Shown: positions 33,671 to 42,881, numbered from the stretch's first letter. The stretch is DNA of 64,000 nt from Pigmentiphaga sp. NML030171 (GCF_002188635.1 NZ_NINX01000040.1:62001-126000); one strand, 5' to 3'. The notes: generated by a model from the sequence alone, not told the origin. Translations and numbers: made by a program.

Positions 33671-34335
33671 GCGGGCTCCAGGCTGTACCCCAGTCCGCGC
33701 AAGGTCACGATGTGTACGCCGGTATCGCCCAGGCGCTTGCGCAGGCGGTGGACAATGACTTCGATGGCATCCAGCCCGACGTCGCGGTCGTCGTCGAATA
33801 CCCGGTCCAGGATCTGCTGCTTGGTCATGGGTTCGCCGCTGCGCTGGATCAGGGCCCGCAGCACCGCATGTTCCCGCGGCGACAGGGCCAATGGCTGGTT
33901 GTCGAGCAGGAACTTCTGGGCGGCCAGGTCGAAAACCAGCGGTCCGCAGGACAGGCGGGGGTGTTCCCTGCCCCGGCTGCGCCGTATCAGCGCGAGCAGC
34001 CTGGCTTCCAGTTCGGCCACGTTGAAGGGCTTGGGCAGGAAATCGTCCGCGCCTTCATGCAGGGTGGTCACGCGTTCCGTCAGTGAATCACGCGCAGTCA
34101 ATATCAGGACGGGAGTGCGGTCGTCGCGGGCGCGCAGCCTGGCCAGCAATGTGCGGCCATCCAGGCCCGGCAGTCCCAGGTCCAGGACGACGGCGTCGAA
34201 GTCCTCTACCTGCAGGCGCTTTTCGGCGACCACCCCATCGTCGGCCCATTCCACGACGAAGCCGGCATGTCTGGCCAGCGTGCCTGACAGCCACCGGGCC
34301 AGTTCGGGTTCGTCCTCGACCAACAGGATGCGCAT
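33667..34335 (-). CDS. tctD: OmpR-family response regulator TctD/BctD
   Basis: The 222-residue regulator has a receiver domain with acidic pocket Glu7-Asp8, phospho-acceptor Asp52 (VVLDLGLPGLDG) and Lys in FLPKPFN. The C-terminal winged HTH is LSPREHAVLRALIQRSGEPM and DAIEVIVHRLRKRLG. It is the first gene of the tctDE-CBA cassette, reading away from the putative oriC. By analogy with Salmonella tctD and Bordetella bctD it activates the transporter genes when substrate is present. Confidence 0.93.
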   Translation of the reverse strand: MRILLVEDEPELARWLSGTLARHAGFVVEWADDGVVAEKRLQVEDFDAVVLDLGLPGLDGRTLLARLRARDDRTPVLILTARDSLTERVTTLHEGADDFLPKPFNVAELEARLLALIRRSRGREHPRLSCGPLVFDLAAQKFLLDNQPLALSPREHAVLRALIQRSGEPMTKQQILDRVFDDDRDVGLDAIEVIVHRLRKRLGDTGVHIVTLRGLGYSLEPA

Positions 34336-34439
34336 GGCGTATCGGGTGCTCCGTACTTACTTATAGGAATGAGACGCCTGGATGCTAGGTGTTCGCCCTG
34401 TTGGGGTCAACCGCGTCCGCGCAGCGGCGCCCCGGGCCG

Positions 34440-34720
34440 CTTGCGGCCCCTCGTCGCGGTAGGAAAAAAGATGTTTGAGCTTTTATCCCAAAACTATCTA
34501 TCCAATTCGTAGTAAGTAATAGGAGCCTGTGGATAACTTCGCGTGTACGAAAAAACCTTTTCGATTCAACGGCATGCCTAATTTTTAGGCATGTGGATAA
34601 GCTTGTCCACAGGGTGTACCCGAAAATTGGACAAGTTTTTCGGCGGGCGGCGAAAGCGAAGTTATCCACAAAGGGTCAACATCGTGTGCACACCCCGCTT
34701 CCCAGAGCTTATCCACAGGC
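34440..34720. other. oriC: Putative chromosomal replication origin oriC (DnaA-box cluster with AT-rich flank)
   Basis: The 432-bp gap between tctD and the sirtuin gene holds four perfect DnaA boxes (TTATCCACA): minus strand at 34528-34536 and 34592-34600, plus strand at 34662-34670 and 34709-34717. A one-mismatch box TTGTCCACA lies at 34603-34611. The boxes point inward around about 34630. To the left, 34460-34590 is strikingly AT-rich for this genome and would serve as the unwinding element. It includes an inverted repeat CATGCCTAA/TTAGGCATG at 34573-34593. Flanking genes read away on both sides, and parS and parAB lie 13-18 kb away. No dnaA or dnaN is in the window. Confidence 0.78.
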
Positions 34721-34767
34721 CCTGGAATGGCCGCATCGGGTATCCTGGTCGCCTGCCTGGAGCCGTT

Positions 34768-35604
34768 ATGGATGTATCCGCCTCTTCTTCCGCCCTGGCC
34801 GCGTTCGTGGGCCGCTACGAACGCCTGTTCGTCCTGACCGGCGCCGGATGCAGCACGGATTCGGGCATCCCGGACTATCGCGACGCCGATGGCCAATGGA
34901 AACGCACGCCGCCCATCGACTTCCAGGTATTCATGCGCGACGGACTGGCCCGGGCGCGCTACTGGGCGCGCAGCATGATCGGGTGGCGGCGCTTCGGGAA
35001 AGCCGGGCCCAACGACACCCATCGCGCGCTGGCCCGGCTGGAGGCCGGTGGAAGCGTGCGGCTGCTGGTCACCCAGAATGTGGATGGCCTGCATCAGGCG
35101 GCGGGCAGCCGCGAGGTGGTGGATCTGCATGGCAGGCTGGACGAGGTCCGGTGCATGCATTGCGCGCACCGCGAACCGCGCGCCGTGTTCCAGCAGCGCC
35201 TGGAAGCCGTGAATCCCGCCTGGGTCGCGCTGGACGCGGCCGATGCGCCCGATGGCGACGCGGACCTGGAGGCGGTGGATTTCTCCCGTTTCGCCGTGCC
35301 CTCCTGCCCGGCCTGCGGCGGCATCCTGAAGCCGGACGTCGTCTTCTTCGGCGAACAGGTGCCCGCGCCGCGCGTGGCGACGGTGCTGCGCGCGCTGGAC
35401 GAGGCCGACGCCATCCTGGTGGTGGGCTCGTCGCTGATGGTGCATTCCGGCTACCGCTACGTGCGGGCCGGCGCGCAGGCCGGCCTGCCGGTCGCCGCGG
35501 TCAACCTGGGGCGCACGCGCGCCGACGACCTGCTGACCCTGAAAGTGGAGCAGTCCTGTGCCCAGGCGCTGGCCTTCCTGCTGGAGGACCGGGCGGCGGC
35601 ATGA
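34768..35604 (+). CDS. Sir2-family NAD-dependent protein deacylase
   Basis: This 278-residue sirtuin has the NAD motif FVLTGAGCSTDSGIPDYRD, VTQNVDGLHQAAG with catalytic His in VVDLHGRLDEV, a zinc module with CMHC and CPAC pairs, and KPDVVFFGEQVP. It removes acyl groups from lysines using NAD. The ATG at 34768 has GGAG 6 nt upstream; the frame is open further upstream, but that part lies in the DnaA-box region and is not family-like. It belongs to the bacterial class II-like branch, judging by the inserted segment around the zinc site. It is the first gene to the right of the putative origin. Confidence 0.9.
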   Translation: MDVSASSSALAAFVGRYERLFVLTGAGCSTDSGIPDYRDADGQWKRTPPIDFQVFMRDGLARARYWARSMIGWRRFGKAGPNDTHRALARLEAGGSVRLLVTQNVDGLHQAAGSREVVDLHGRLDEVRCMHCAHREPRAVFQQRLEAVNPAWVALDAADAPDGDADLEAVDFSRFAVPSCPACGGILKPDVVFFGEQVPAPRVATVLRALDEADAILVVGSSLMVHSGYRYVRAGAQAGLPVAAVNLGRTRADDLLTLKVEQSCAQALAFLLEDRAAA

Positions 35605-35617
35605 GGCCGCGCCAGGC

Positions 35618-36685
35618 TCAGCCCGAGTAGTCCAGCGGTACCCGTTTCACGTTGCACAGCAGCTCGTAGGCCACGGTGCCGGCCGCCCGGGCCACGACAT
35701 TCACGTCCACCTGCCTGCCCCACAGTTCGACCCGGCTGCCCACGCCGGCGCCGGCCAGGTCGGTGATGTCCACCGTCAGCATGTCCATGGAGATCCGGCC
35801 GACCAGGCGGCTGGGCCGGCCATCGACCGATACCGGCGTGCCGGATGGCGCCGATCGCGGGTAGCCGTCGGCATAGCCCACGGCCACCAGGCCCACACGC
35901 ATGGGGCGGTCCGCGACGTAGCGGCCGCCGTAGCCGATGGCATCGCCCGGCTGCACGCCGCGAACCGCGAAAATGCGGCTCTCGAGCGTCATGACCGGGA
36001 TCAGTCCGTGGCCGGCGCCGGGCATGGGATCGGCGCCGTACAGCAGGATGCCCGGCCGCGACCAGTCGCCGCGCGCCGCGGGCCAGCCCAGCACGCCGGC
36101 GGAATTGCTCAGGCTGCGGTCGCCGGGCAGCCCGCCCGTCAGCGCCTTGAAGGCTGCAATCTGCCGGGTGGTGGCGGTCTGGTCCGGTTCATCCGCGCGC
36201 GCCAGATGCGTCATGAGGGTGATGTCCGCGACCTTGCCGCTGGCCGACAGGCGCGCATGGGCATCGGCCAGTTCGGCCTGCGTCGAAAAACCGGCCCGGC
36301 GCATGCCGGTGTCGGCCTTGAGCCATGCGTGCAGGCCGCGCAGGTCCGGTTGATATTCGATCATGCGTACCTGATGCTCGTGATGCACCACCATCCAGAG
36401 ACCATGCCGGTTCGCCAGCCGGAGTTCGTCGGCATCGAAGGCGCCTTCCAGCACCAGGATGGGCCGGATGATGCCCGCCGCCCGCAGCGCCAGGGCTTCA
36501 TCGGTGAAGGCCACCGCGAACCCGTCGGCCATATCGGCCAGCGCCCGCGCGCAGGGGATGGCGCCGTGGCCGTAGGCATTGGCCTTGAGCACCGCCAGTG
36601 CCCGGCCCCCGTGCAGGCGCCGTGCCAGCGCGTAGTTGTGTCGCAGCGCATCCAGGTCGATGCGTGCGCGCGCGGGACGAGTCAT
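35618..36685 (-). CDS. dadX: alanine racemase, catabolic type
   Basis: This 355-residue PLP enzyme starts [20 protein letters not shown] and has the PLP-binding Lys in [13 protein letters not shown]. The catalytic Tyr region is GIGYGG-like ([15 protein letters not shown]) near the expected position, with [13 protein letters not shown]. It interconverts L- and D-alanine. The ATG overlaps the dadA stop (ATGA), so it is the catabolic DadX: L-alanine is racemised and then oxidised by DadA to pyruvate and ammonia. Confidence 0.94.
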   Translation of the reverse strand: MTRPARARIDLDALRHNYALARRLHGGRALAVLKANAYGHGAIPCARALADMADGFAVAFTDEALALRAAGIIRPILVLEGAFDADELRLANRHGLWMVVHHEHQVRMIEYQPDLRGLHAWLKADTGMRRAGFSTQAELADAHARLSASGKVADITLMTHLARADEPDQTATTRQIAAFKALTGGLPGDRSLSNSAGVLGWPAARGDWSRPGILLYGADPMPGAGHGLIPVMTLESRIFAVRGVQPGDAIGYGGRYVADRPMRVGLVAVGYADGYPRSAPSGTPVSVDGRPSRLVGRISMDMLTVDITDLAGAGVGSRVELWGRQVDVNVVARAAGTVAYELLCNVKRVPLDYSG

Positions 36686-37986
36686 GGCCGGGCCGCCAGC
36701 GGTTGCTGCCGGGCGATGCGCGCGCCGCGGACGCGGCCGGCGTAGCGGTCGATGGCCAGCCCGTCCAGGCTAATCTCCGGCCGCCGGCCGCTCAGCTGGT
36801 CGGCGATGAGGCGGCCCGATCCGCAGGCCATGGTCCAGCCCAGCGTGCCGTGTCCCGTATTGAGGTACAGGTTGGGGTAGCGCGTGGCGCCCACGATGGG
36901 CGTGCTGTCGGGCGTCATGGGACGCAGCCCGGTCCAGAAGGTCGCCCGCGCCAGGTCGCCGCCGGGGAACAGGTCGTTCACCACGTGCTCGAGCGTGGCC
37001 CGCCGCCGCGGGTCCAGGCGCAGGTCGTAGCCGCCCAGCTCGGCCATGCCCCCGACACGGATGCGATGGTCGAAGCGGGTGATGGCGATCTTGTAGGTCT
37101 CGTCCAGCACCGTGGATTGCGGCGCACGGGAAGGATCGACCAGCGGCACCGTCAGCGAATAGCCCTTGACCGGATAGACCGGCAGGTCCAGGCCCAGCGG
37201 TTCGAGCATGCCGCGCGAGTAGCTGCCCAGGGCCAGCACGTAGCGGTCGGCCGTCAGGATCCGGCCACCCGCGCGCACGCCGGCGATGCGGCCGCCCTCG
37301 ACCACGAGCCCGTCCACCGCCTGCCCGTAGCGGAAATCCACGCCCAGCGTGCGGGCGATGTCGGCCAGCGCCCGCGTGAACAGATGGCAGTCGCCGGTCT
37401 CGTCCTTGGGCAGGCGCAGGCCGCCCGCCAGCTTGCCGGCGGATACGGCCAGGCCGGGTTCGACGCGGGCCAGTTCGTCCCGGCCCAGCAGCTCGAACGG
37501 CACGCCGCATTGTTCCAGCACCGCGATGTCGCGGCCGGCGGCGTCGAGCTGGGCCTGGGTGCGAAAGAGCTGCAGCGTGCCGCCGGTGCGCTGTTCGTAC
37601 TGGATGCCGGTTTCCGCGCGCAGCTGTTGCAGGCAGCTGCGGCTGTACTCGGCCACCCGCATCATGCGCTCCTTGTTGACCGCGTAGCGTTCGGCCGAGC
37701 AGTTGCGCAGCATTTGCGCCATCCAGCGTAGCTGGAACAGGCTGCCGTCCAGGCGGATGGCAAGCGGGGCATGCCGCTGGAACATCCACTTGATCGCCTT
37801 CAGCGGGATGCCCGGCGCGGCCCAGGGCGTGGAGTAGCCCGGCGAGACCTGGCCGGCGTTGGCGTAGCTGGTTTCCTGCGCGGGACCGCCCTGTCGATCC
37901 AGCACGGTGACTTCCAGTCCCGCGCGGGCCAGGTAATAGGCACTGGCGACCCCGATCACGCCGCCACCGAGAACGAGCACCTTCAT
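36682..37986 (-). CDS. dadA: D-amino acid dehydrogenase
   Basis: This 434-residue membrane-associated FAD enzyme has the N-terminal motif [20 protein letters not shown], then [20 protein letters not shown], and C-terminal [20 protein letters not shown], all diagnostic of DadA. It oxidises D-alanine and other D-amino acids and passes electrons to the respiratory chain. It is the first gene of dadA-dadX, divergent from the Lrp-family gene, with a palindromic operator in the shared promoter region. Confidence 0.95.
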   Translation of the reverse strand: MKVLVLGGGVIGVASAYYLARAGLEVTVLDRQGGPAQETSYANAGQVSPGYSTPWAAPGIPLKAIKWMFQRHAPLAIRLDGSLFQLRWMAQMLRNCSAERYAVNKERMMRVAEYSRSCLQQLRAETGIQYEQRTGGTLQLFRTQAQLDAAGRDIAVLEQCGVPFELLGRDELARVEPGLAVSAGKLAGGLRLPKDETGDCHLFTRALADIARTLGVDFRYGQAVDGLVVEGGRIAGVRAGGRILTADRYVLALGSYSRGMLEPLGLDLPVYPVKGYSLTVPLVDPSRAPQSTVLDETYKIAITRFDHRIRVGGMAELGGYDLRLDPRRRATLEHVVNDLFPGGDLARATFWTGLRPMTPDSTPIVGATRYPNLYLNTGHGTLGWTMACGSGRLIADQLSGRRPEISLDGLAIDRYAGRVRGARIARQQPLAARP

Positions 37987-38038
37987 GGAAAAATCCTCGC
38001 GTCGTATATGTATTCAGCTAGTATAGGAACGATAATCC

Positions 38039-38061
38039 AGTGAATTTCACTGAAATTCACT
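38039..38061. promoter_or_regulatory. 23-bp perfect palindrome, likely Lrp-type operator for dadA
   Basis: Perfect 11-bp arms AGTGAATTTCA and TGAAATTCACT surround a central C at 38050. It lies between the divergent dadA start (37986) and the Lrp-family start (38119). A further TGAATTCA half-site follows at about 38070. AT-rich symmetric sites of this sort are typical binding sites of Lrp/AsnC proteins. Confidence 0.75.
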
Positions 38062-38118
38062 TCTTGGACAATGAATTCAACCGGAAGGTCCCCGTCCAAA
38101 CCGGGGGGACGAAGTGAC

Positions 38119-38586
38119 ATGCACGAGCTCGATCGCACCGACAGGAAAATCCTCGACATCCTCCAGCGCGAGGGCCGCATTTCCATGACCGAGCTGGCCG
38201 ATCGCGTCGGCCTGTCGGCCTCGCCCTGCTCGGAACGGGTACGGCGCATGGAGCGCGAGAAGGTCATCACCGGCTATCACGCGCACCTGTCGCCCACCGC
38301 GCTGGGCAAGTCGCTGCTGGTCTTCGTCGAAATCAAGCTGGCCTCGAAATCGGGCGAGATCTTCGACAAGGTCCGCATGGAATTGCTGCACGTGCCCGAC
38401 GTGCTGGAGTGCCATCTGGTGTCGGGCAATTTCGACTATCTGGTCAAGGCGCGCCTGGGCGGCATGCGCGAGTACCGCCGGCTGCTGGGGGACATCCTGA
38501 AGAAGCTGCCGGTGGCGGCCGAGTCGCACAGCTACGTGGTGATGGAAGAGGTCAAGGAAAGCCTGGCCCTGCCCATGGACCGCTAG
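38119..38586 (+). CDS. Lrp/AsnC-family regulator (DadR/BkdR-like)
   Basis: The 155-residue protein begins MHELDRTDRKILDILQREGR with an HTH recognition region DRVGLSASPCSERVRRMERE. The RAM/AsnC ligand-binding domain includes HVPDVLECHLVSGNFDYLVK. The ATG at 38119 is chosen because it gives the canonical Lrp N-terminus; an in-frame ATG at 38071 adds a non-conserved leader. Its divergent placement next to dadA-dadX indicates that it senses alanine and controls D-alanine catabolism. Confidence 0.92.
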   Translation: MHELDRTDRKILDILQREGRISMTELADRVGLSASPCSERVRRMEREKVITGYHAHLSPTALGKSLLVFVEIKLASKSGEIFDKVRMELLHVPDVLECHLVSGNFDYLVKARLGGMREYRRLLGDILKKLPVAAESHSYVVMEEVKESLALPMDR

Positions 38587-38597
38587 GTATTCTGGTT

Positions 38598-39533
38598 CTA
38601 CCGGTCCGGCAAGGGAAAGCCCTGCGCCAGCGACTCGCGCAGGTATTCGACGAAGCATTGCACCGCGCGCGGCACGCGCGGCGCCCAGGGGCGCAGCGCA
38701 TACAGCTGGTTGCCGAAGAAGCCTTGCACGCGCCAGCCCGGCAGTACCGGCCTGAGCCGGCGCATGGCGGGTGCCGCGCTGAAATCGGGCAAGAGGCCGA
38801 TGCCCAGTCCGTCCAGCACCGCGTCGCGCAGCACCTCGCTGTTGTTGGCCTTCAAGGGGCCCTGCACGGGCACCGACATCGTCTCGCCCCGCGCATCGTC
38901 GGCCGCGACGAAGGTCCAGGTATCGGCGCCCGGCCCGAGGTACAGCACGCAATCGTGGTCCGCCAGGTCGCGCGGGTGCCGGGGCGCCCCGCGCCGTCGC
39001 AGATAGGCGGGGCTGGCGACCAGCAGCGAGCGGGTTTCGCACAGCGGCCAGGCAACATAGCTTTCGGGTGCGGCGGCCGTGTGGCGGATGGCCAGGTCGT
39101 AGCCTTCCTGCGCCAGGTTGACGAAGCGGTCGGTCAGGTCGAGGTGGATGCGCACCTGGGGATAGTCGCGGAAGAACGCCGCCAGCCGCGGCGCGACGTG
39201 TTGCCTGCCCAGCGCCACCGGCGCGGTGACGCGCACCGTGCCGCGCGGCGTGCCGGACAGGTCCTTTACCGCCGTGAAACCGGCGTCGATGCGCTCGAAC
39301 GCCGGCGCGGCGTCGGCCACCAGTTCCCGGCCGGCGTCGGTCAGCACGACCGAGCGCGTCGTGCGCTGGACCAGCGGCACGCCGGCCGCGCGCTCCAGCG
39401 CGACTATGCGCATGCTGACCGAAGCCTTGGACAGGCCCAGGCGCCGGGCCGCCTGGGTGAAGCTGCGGGTCTCGGCCAGCACGGTCAGCAGGTGGATGTC
39501 GGCCACCCAGGGCCCGATGATATCGGCAGCCAT
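38598..39533 (-). CDS. LysR-family transcriptional regulator (CrgA/AaeR-like group)
   Basis: This 311-residue LysR protein has HTH LAETRSFTQAARRLGLSKAS, effector domain start GTVRVTAPVALGRQHVAPRL and LTDRFVNLAQEGYDLAIRHT, characteristic of the CrgA-like subgroup. It is convergent with the Lrp gene (11 bp between stops) and divergent from mmsA. The 117-bp gap to mmsA contains the symmetric TGTTCAAT-N2-ATTGAACA element, so mmsA and the regulator itself are the likely targets. Confidence 0.9.
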   Translation of the reverse strand: MAADIIGPWVADIHLLTVLAETRSFTQAARRLGLSKASVSMRIVALERAAGVPLVQRTTRSVVLTDAGRELVADAAPAFERIDAGFTAVKDLSGTPRGTVRVTAPVALGRQHVAPRLAAFFRDYPQVRIHLDLTDRFVNLAQEGYDLAIRHTAAAPESYVAWPLCETRSLLVASPAYLRRRGAPRHPRDLADHDCVLYLGPGADTWTFVAADDARGETMSVPVQGPLKANNSEVLRDAVLDGLGIGLLPDFSAAPAMRRLRPVLPGWRVQGFFGNQLYALRPWAPRVPRAVQCFVEYLRESLAQGFPLPDR

Positions 39534-39549
39534 GTTTTTCCGTTCAGAT

Positions 39550-39567
39550 TGTTCAATTTATTGAACA
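39550..39567. promoter_or_regulatory. Palindromic LysR-box between lysR and mmsA
   Basis: TGTTCAAT (39550-39557) and ATTGAACA (39560-39567) are perfect 8-bp arms with a 2-bp spacer in the divergent promoter region. It contains a T-N11-A type core (TTCAATTTATTGAA) as expected for LysR proteins, and would overlap promoters in both directions. Confidence 0.65.
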
Positions 39568-39650
39568 CTTTAATCGTCTTCGGCCGGCTTATCCAATCGA
39601 CCGGGCCGACCTAGACTGGAGGCCTTGCTCTTCTTCTCAGGATGACCGCC

Positions 39651-41159
39651 ATGTCCGCTTCCATCGTCCATTGGGTGGACGGCCGCAAGATGCCTTCGCA
39701 GGGATCGCGCGTCGCCGACGTCTTCAATCCCGCCACCGGCGCCGTCTCCGGCCAGGTGGCGCTGGCCGGCGCCACCGACGTCGATGCCGCCGTCGCCAGC
39801 GCCCGCCGCGCCTTTCCCGCCTGGGCCGACGTGCCGCCCATCCGCCGGGCGCGCGTGATGTTCCGCTTCCTCGAACTCTTGAACCGCCACAAGGACGAAC
39901 TGGCCCGCGCGATCACCGCCGAGCACGGCAAGGTGTTCACCGACGCGCAGGGCGAAGTCGCGCGCGGCATCGACATCGTCGAGTTCGCCTGCGGCATTCC
40001 GCAACTGCTCAAGACGCAGTTCACCGACCAGGTTTCCACCGGCATGGACAACTGGACCCTGCGCCAGCCGCTGGGCGTGGTGGCGGGCATCACGCCGTTC
40101 AACTTCCCGGTAATGGTGCCGATGTGGATGTTCCCCGTGGCCATCGCGGCGGGCAACTGCTTCGTGCTCAAGCCCAGTCCCATCGACCCCACCCCTTCGC
40201 TGATGATGGCCGAGCTGCTCAAGGAAGCCGGCCTGCCGGACGGCGTGTTCAACGTCGTGCAGGGCGACAAGGAAGCGGTGGATGCCCTGCTGGCCCACCC
40301 CGACGTGGCCGCGGTGTCCTTCGTCGGCTCCACACCCATCGCGCAGAGCATCTACGAGACCGGCGCGCGCAACGGCAAGCGCGTGCAGGCGCTGGGCGGC
40401 GCGAAGAACCACATGGTGGTCATGCCCGACGCCGACCTGGACCAGGCCGTGGACGCGCTGGTCGGCGCGGGCTACGGCTCGGCGGGCGAGCGCTGCATGG
40501 CCATCTCGGTGGCGGTGCTGGCGGGCGAGGTGGCCGACCGCATCGTGCCGCGCCTGGTCGAGCGCGCGCATGCGCTGAAGGTCAAGAACGGCATGGAGCT
40601 CGACGCCGAGATGGGCCCCATCGTGCATGCCGGCGCGCACCGCCGCATCAGCGACTACATCGGCCTGGGCGTGGAAGAAGGCGCGAAGCTGCTGGTGGAC
40701 GGCCGCCGCTTCGATCCGGCGTCGGCAGGCGCGGGTTGCGAGCGCGGCTTCTGGATGGGCGGCACGCTGTTCGACCATGTCACGCCCGAGATGCGCATCT
40801 ATCGCGAGGAAATCTTCGGCCCCGTGCTGTCCTGCGTGCGCGTGCCCGACTTCGCCTCGGCGGTCGAGCTGATCAACGCGCACGAATTCGGCAACGGCGT
40901 GAGCTGCTTCACCAGCGACGGCAACGTGGCGCGCGAATTCGGCCGCCGCATCCAGGTCGGCATGGTGGGCATCAACGTGCCCATTCCGGTGCCCATGGCC
41001 TGGCACGGCTTCGGCGGCTGGAAGCGTTCGCTGTTCGGCGACATGCATGCGTACGGCGAGGAAGGCGTGCGCTTCTACACCAAGCAGAAGAGCATCATGC
41101 AGCGGTGGCCGAGCAGCATCGAGAAGGGCGCGGAGTTCGCCATGCCCATTGCCAAGTAG
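39651..41159 (+). CDS. mmsA: methylmalonate-semialdehyde dehydrogenase (CoA-acylating)
   Basis: This 502-residue aldehyde dehydrogenase-superfamily enzyme has [20 protein letters not shown], the MmsA active-site segment [14 protein letters not shown] with catalytic Cys282, and [20 protein letters not shown] near the end. It converts (methyl)malonate semialdehyde plus CoA and NAD to propionyl- or acetyl-CoA, in valine, inositol or beta-alanine breakdown. AGGA lies 8 nt before the ATG at 39651; an ATG 9 bp earlier is also possible. It is a single gene controlled probably by the divergent LysR; no valine-pathway partners are adjacent. Confidence 0.93.
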   Translation: MSASIVHWVDGRKMPSQGSRVADVFNPATGAVSGQVALAGATDVDAAVASARRAFPAWADVPPIRRARVMFRFLELLNRHKDELARAITAEHGKVFTDAQGEVARGIDIVEFACGIPQLLKTQFTDQVSTGMDNWTLRQPLGVVAGITPFNFPVMVPMWMFPVAIAAGNCFVLKPSPIDPTPSLMMAELLKEAGLPDGVFNVVQGDKEAVDALLAHPDVAAVSFVGSTPIAQSIYETGARNGKRVQALGGAKNHMVVMPDADLDQAVDALVGAGYGSAGERCMAISVAVLAGEVADRIVPRLVERAHALKVKNGMELDAEMGPIVHAGAHRRISDYIGLGVEEGAKLLVDGRRFDPASAGAGCERGFWMGGTLFDHVTPEMRIYREEIFGPVLSCVRVPDFASAVELINAHEFGNGVSCFTSDGNVAREFGRRIQVGMVGINVPIPVPMAWHGFGGWKRSLFGDMHAYGEEGVRFYTKQKSIMQRWPSSIEKGAEFAMPIAK

Positions 41160-41250
41160 AGGATCCCCCCTACGCGCTTCGCGCGCCCCCCAGGGGGCGA
41201 TGCGGGTGGACCGGCAAAGCCGGATCCACCGCATCCTGGGTCTGCGTAGG
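41160..41250 (+). repeat. Dispersed GC-rich hairpin repeat, copy C
   Basis: About 90 bp filling the gap between the mmsA stop (41159) and the opposing lysR stop (41255). It has the CCCCCCTACGCGCTTCGCGC hairpin, CCCCCCAGGGGGCG, and GGTGGACCGGCAAAGCCGGA with complementary TCCACC. It ends GCGTAGGGGGGTTA, so both ends are C/G runs and the element is itself roughly symmetric. It probably serves as the shared terminator. Confidence 0.8.
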
Positions 41251-41254
41251 GGGG

Positions 41255-42154
41255 TTACCTATTCATCAGGAAGTTGACTAATGCTGCGGCCGGGGCTGAG
41301 AGGCCCTCGCGCTGCCGGAAGACCACGAAGAGTTCGCGCGCGGCCCAGGGTTCGTCGATGGGGATCAGCGCGAGGTCCAGCGTGCCCACGTACAGTTCGC
41401 CGCTGTGCTGCGGCACCACCGCCACGCCCAGGCCGACGTGGACCATGCGGCACAGGGCATCCAGGCTGCTGACGCTGATCTTGACGTGCAGCGTGGCGCC
41501 CAGACGTCCGGCTTCCTTGACCAGCAATTGCGTCAGCGACGTCCCCTGCCCCATGCCGACGATGTTCTCGTCCATGAAGTCGCGCAGGCGCACCACGGGC
41601 GCCTTGGCCAGGCGATGGCGGCGCGGCACGGCCAGCACCAGGCGGTCGCTGCGGTAGGGCAGGTGCTCGAGCCGCTCTATGCCCGGGACCTTGTTCGAGA
41701 AGCCCAGGTCGAAATCGCTTTCGGTCAGGCTGCGCAGCACCTGGCTGCTGGTCTGCTCGTCGATCTGGATGTCCACGTCGGGGAACACGCGCTTGAAGGC
41801 GGCGATGTCCTCGGGCAGGAACTGCACGATGGACGACATGTTGCCGACGATGCGTATCGTGCCCTTGGCGCCGCTGGCGTACTGGGACAGCTCGGCTTCC
41901 ATGCGTTCGATGTCGGCCAGGACTTCCCGCGCGTGGCGATACACGGCCTCGCCTATGGGCGTGACCGAGATGCCGCGCGATTCGCGGTGGATGACCGGCT
42001 GCCCGATCACGCCTTCGATCTCGGCGATGCGGCGGCTGACGGCCGAAGGCGCGATGGCCTCGCGTTCGGCCGCGCGCGCGATGTTGCGTTCCTGGCAGAC
42101 GGCGACGAACAGGCGCAGCGAGGTCAGGTCGAGTTTACGGACGAGATTGCTCAT
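41255..42154 (-). CDS. LysR-family transcriptional regulator of the leuDC-like locus
   Basis: The 299-residue LysR protein starts MSNLVRKLDLTSLRLFVAVC with HTH RNIARAAEREAIAPSAVSRR. The effector domain begins GTIRIVGNMSSIVQFLPEDI. GGAAGG precedes the ATG at 42154, which is preferred over an upstream in-frame ATG at 42190. It lies 60 bp from the leuD gene on the same strand, as the last gene of leuC-leuD-lysR, and may control that operon and the divergent aconitase. Confidence 0.9.
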   Translation of the reverse strand: MSNLVRKLDLTSLRLFVAVCQERNIARAAEREAIAPSAVSRRIAEIEGVIGQPVIHRESRGISVTPIGEAVYRHAREVLADIERMEAELSQYASGAKGTIRIVGNMSSIVQFLPEDIAAFKRVFPDVDIQIDEQTSSQVLRSLTESDFDLGFSNKVPGIERLEHLPYRSDRLVLAVPRRHRLAKAPVVRLRDFMDENIVGMGQGTSLTQLLVKEAGRLGATLHVKISVSSLDALCRMVHVGLGVAVVPQHSGELYVGTLDLALIPIDEPWAARELFVVFRQREGLSAPAAALVNFLMNR

Positions 42155-42214
42155 GGTCTTGCCTTCCTGTCGCTGCGCCGATTGTGGCACGGCGGGCGAC
42201 AGGGGGCAACGCGC

Positions 42215-42871
42215 TCAGGCGCTCCGGCGCGCGGGCGACAGCCAGGGGTACGCGCGCAGGTGTGCGTCCTCGAAGGCGCGGATCTGGTCGGCCTTGCGCA
42301 GCGTCAGGCCGATGTCGTCCAGGCCGTTCAGCAGGCAGTACTTGCGAAAGGGCGCGATGTCGAAGGCGAACGACGGCGTGCCGTTCGGATCGGACACGGT
42401 TTGCGCCTCGAGGTCCACCAGCAGTTGAACCGGCCTTTCCCGCGTCGCCAGCGCGAACAGCGCGTCCACTTCGTCCTCGCGCAGCACGACGGGCAGGAGA
42501 CCGTTCTGCATCGCGTTGTTGTAGAAGATGTCGCCGAAGCTGGGCGCGATCACGGCGCGAAAGCCATATTGCTGCAAGGCCCACGGCGCGTGTTCGCGCG
42601 ACGAACCGCAGCCGAAGTTGGCGCGGGCCAGCAGGATGGTCGCGCCCTGGTAGCGCGCCTCGTTCAGCACGAAGTCCGGATTCAGCGGACGGCCGCTGCA
42701 ATCCTGGCCGGGCTCGCCCTGGTCCAGGTAGCGCCATTCGTCGAACAGATTGGGGCCGAAGCCGGTGCGCCGGATGGACTTCAGGAACTGCTTGGGAATG
42801 ATGGCGTCGGTGTCGACGTTGGCGCGGTCGAGCGGTGCGACGAGCCCTTGCAGACGATCGAATTTTTCCAT
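42215..42871 (-). CDS. leuD: 3-isopropylmalate dehydratase small subunit (LeuD-family)
   Basis: The 218-residue swivel-domain subunit has [20 protein letters not shown], the substrate loop [20 protein letters not shown] and [17 protein letters not shown]. With LeuC it isomerises 2- to 3-isopropylmalate or a related hydroxy-diacid via a 4Fe-4S enzyme. AGGAG sits 7 nt before the ATG. It follows leuC by 10 bp. leuA and leuB are absent and a LysR is attached, so this pair may be a catabolic paralogue acting on another C5-C7 hydroxyacid. Confidence 0.92.
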   Translation of the reverse strand: MEKFDRLQGLVAPLDRANVDTDAIIPKQFLKSIRRTGFGPNLFDEWRYLDQGEPGQDCSGRPLNPDFVLNEARYQGATILLARANFGCGSSREHAPWALQQYGFRAVIAPSFGDIFYNNAMQNGLLPVVLREDEVDALFALATRERPVQLLVDLEAQTVSDPNGTPSFAFDIAPFRKYCLLNGLDDIGLTLRKADQIRAFEDAHLRAYPWLSPARRSA

Positions 42872-42881
42872 GATGGGCTCC

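Noticed and set aside
34591-34767. N-terminal extension of the sirtuin into the DnaA-box region
   Set aside because: The extension is not sirtuin-like, and a good ribosome-binding site precedes the ATG at 34768. The upstream open frame overlaps the origin elements by chance.
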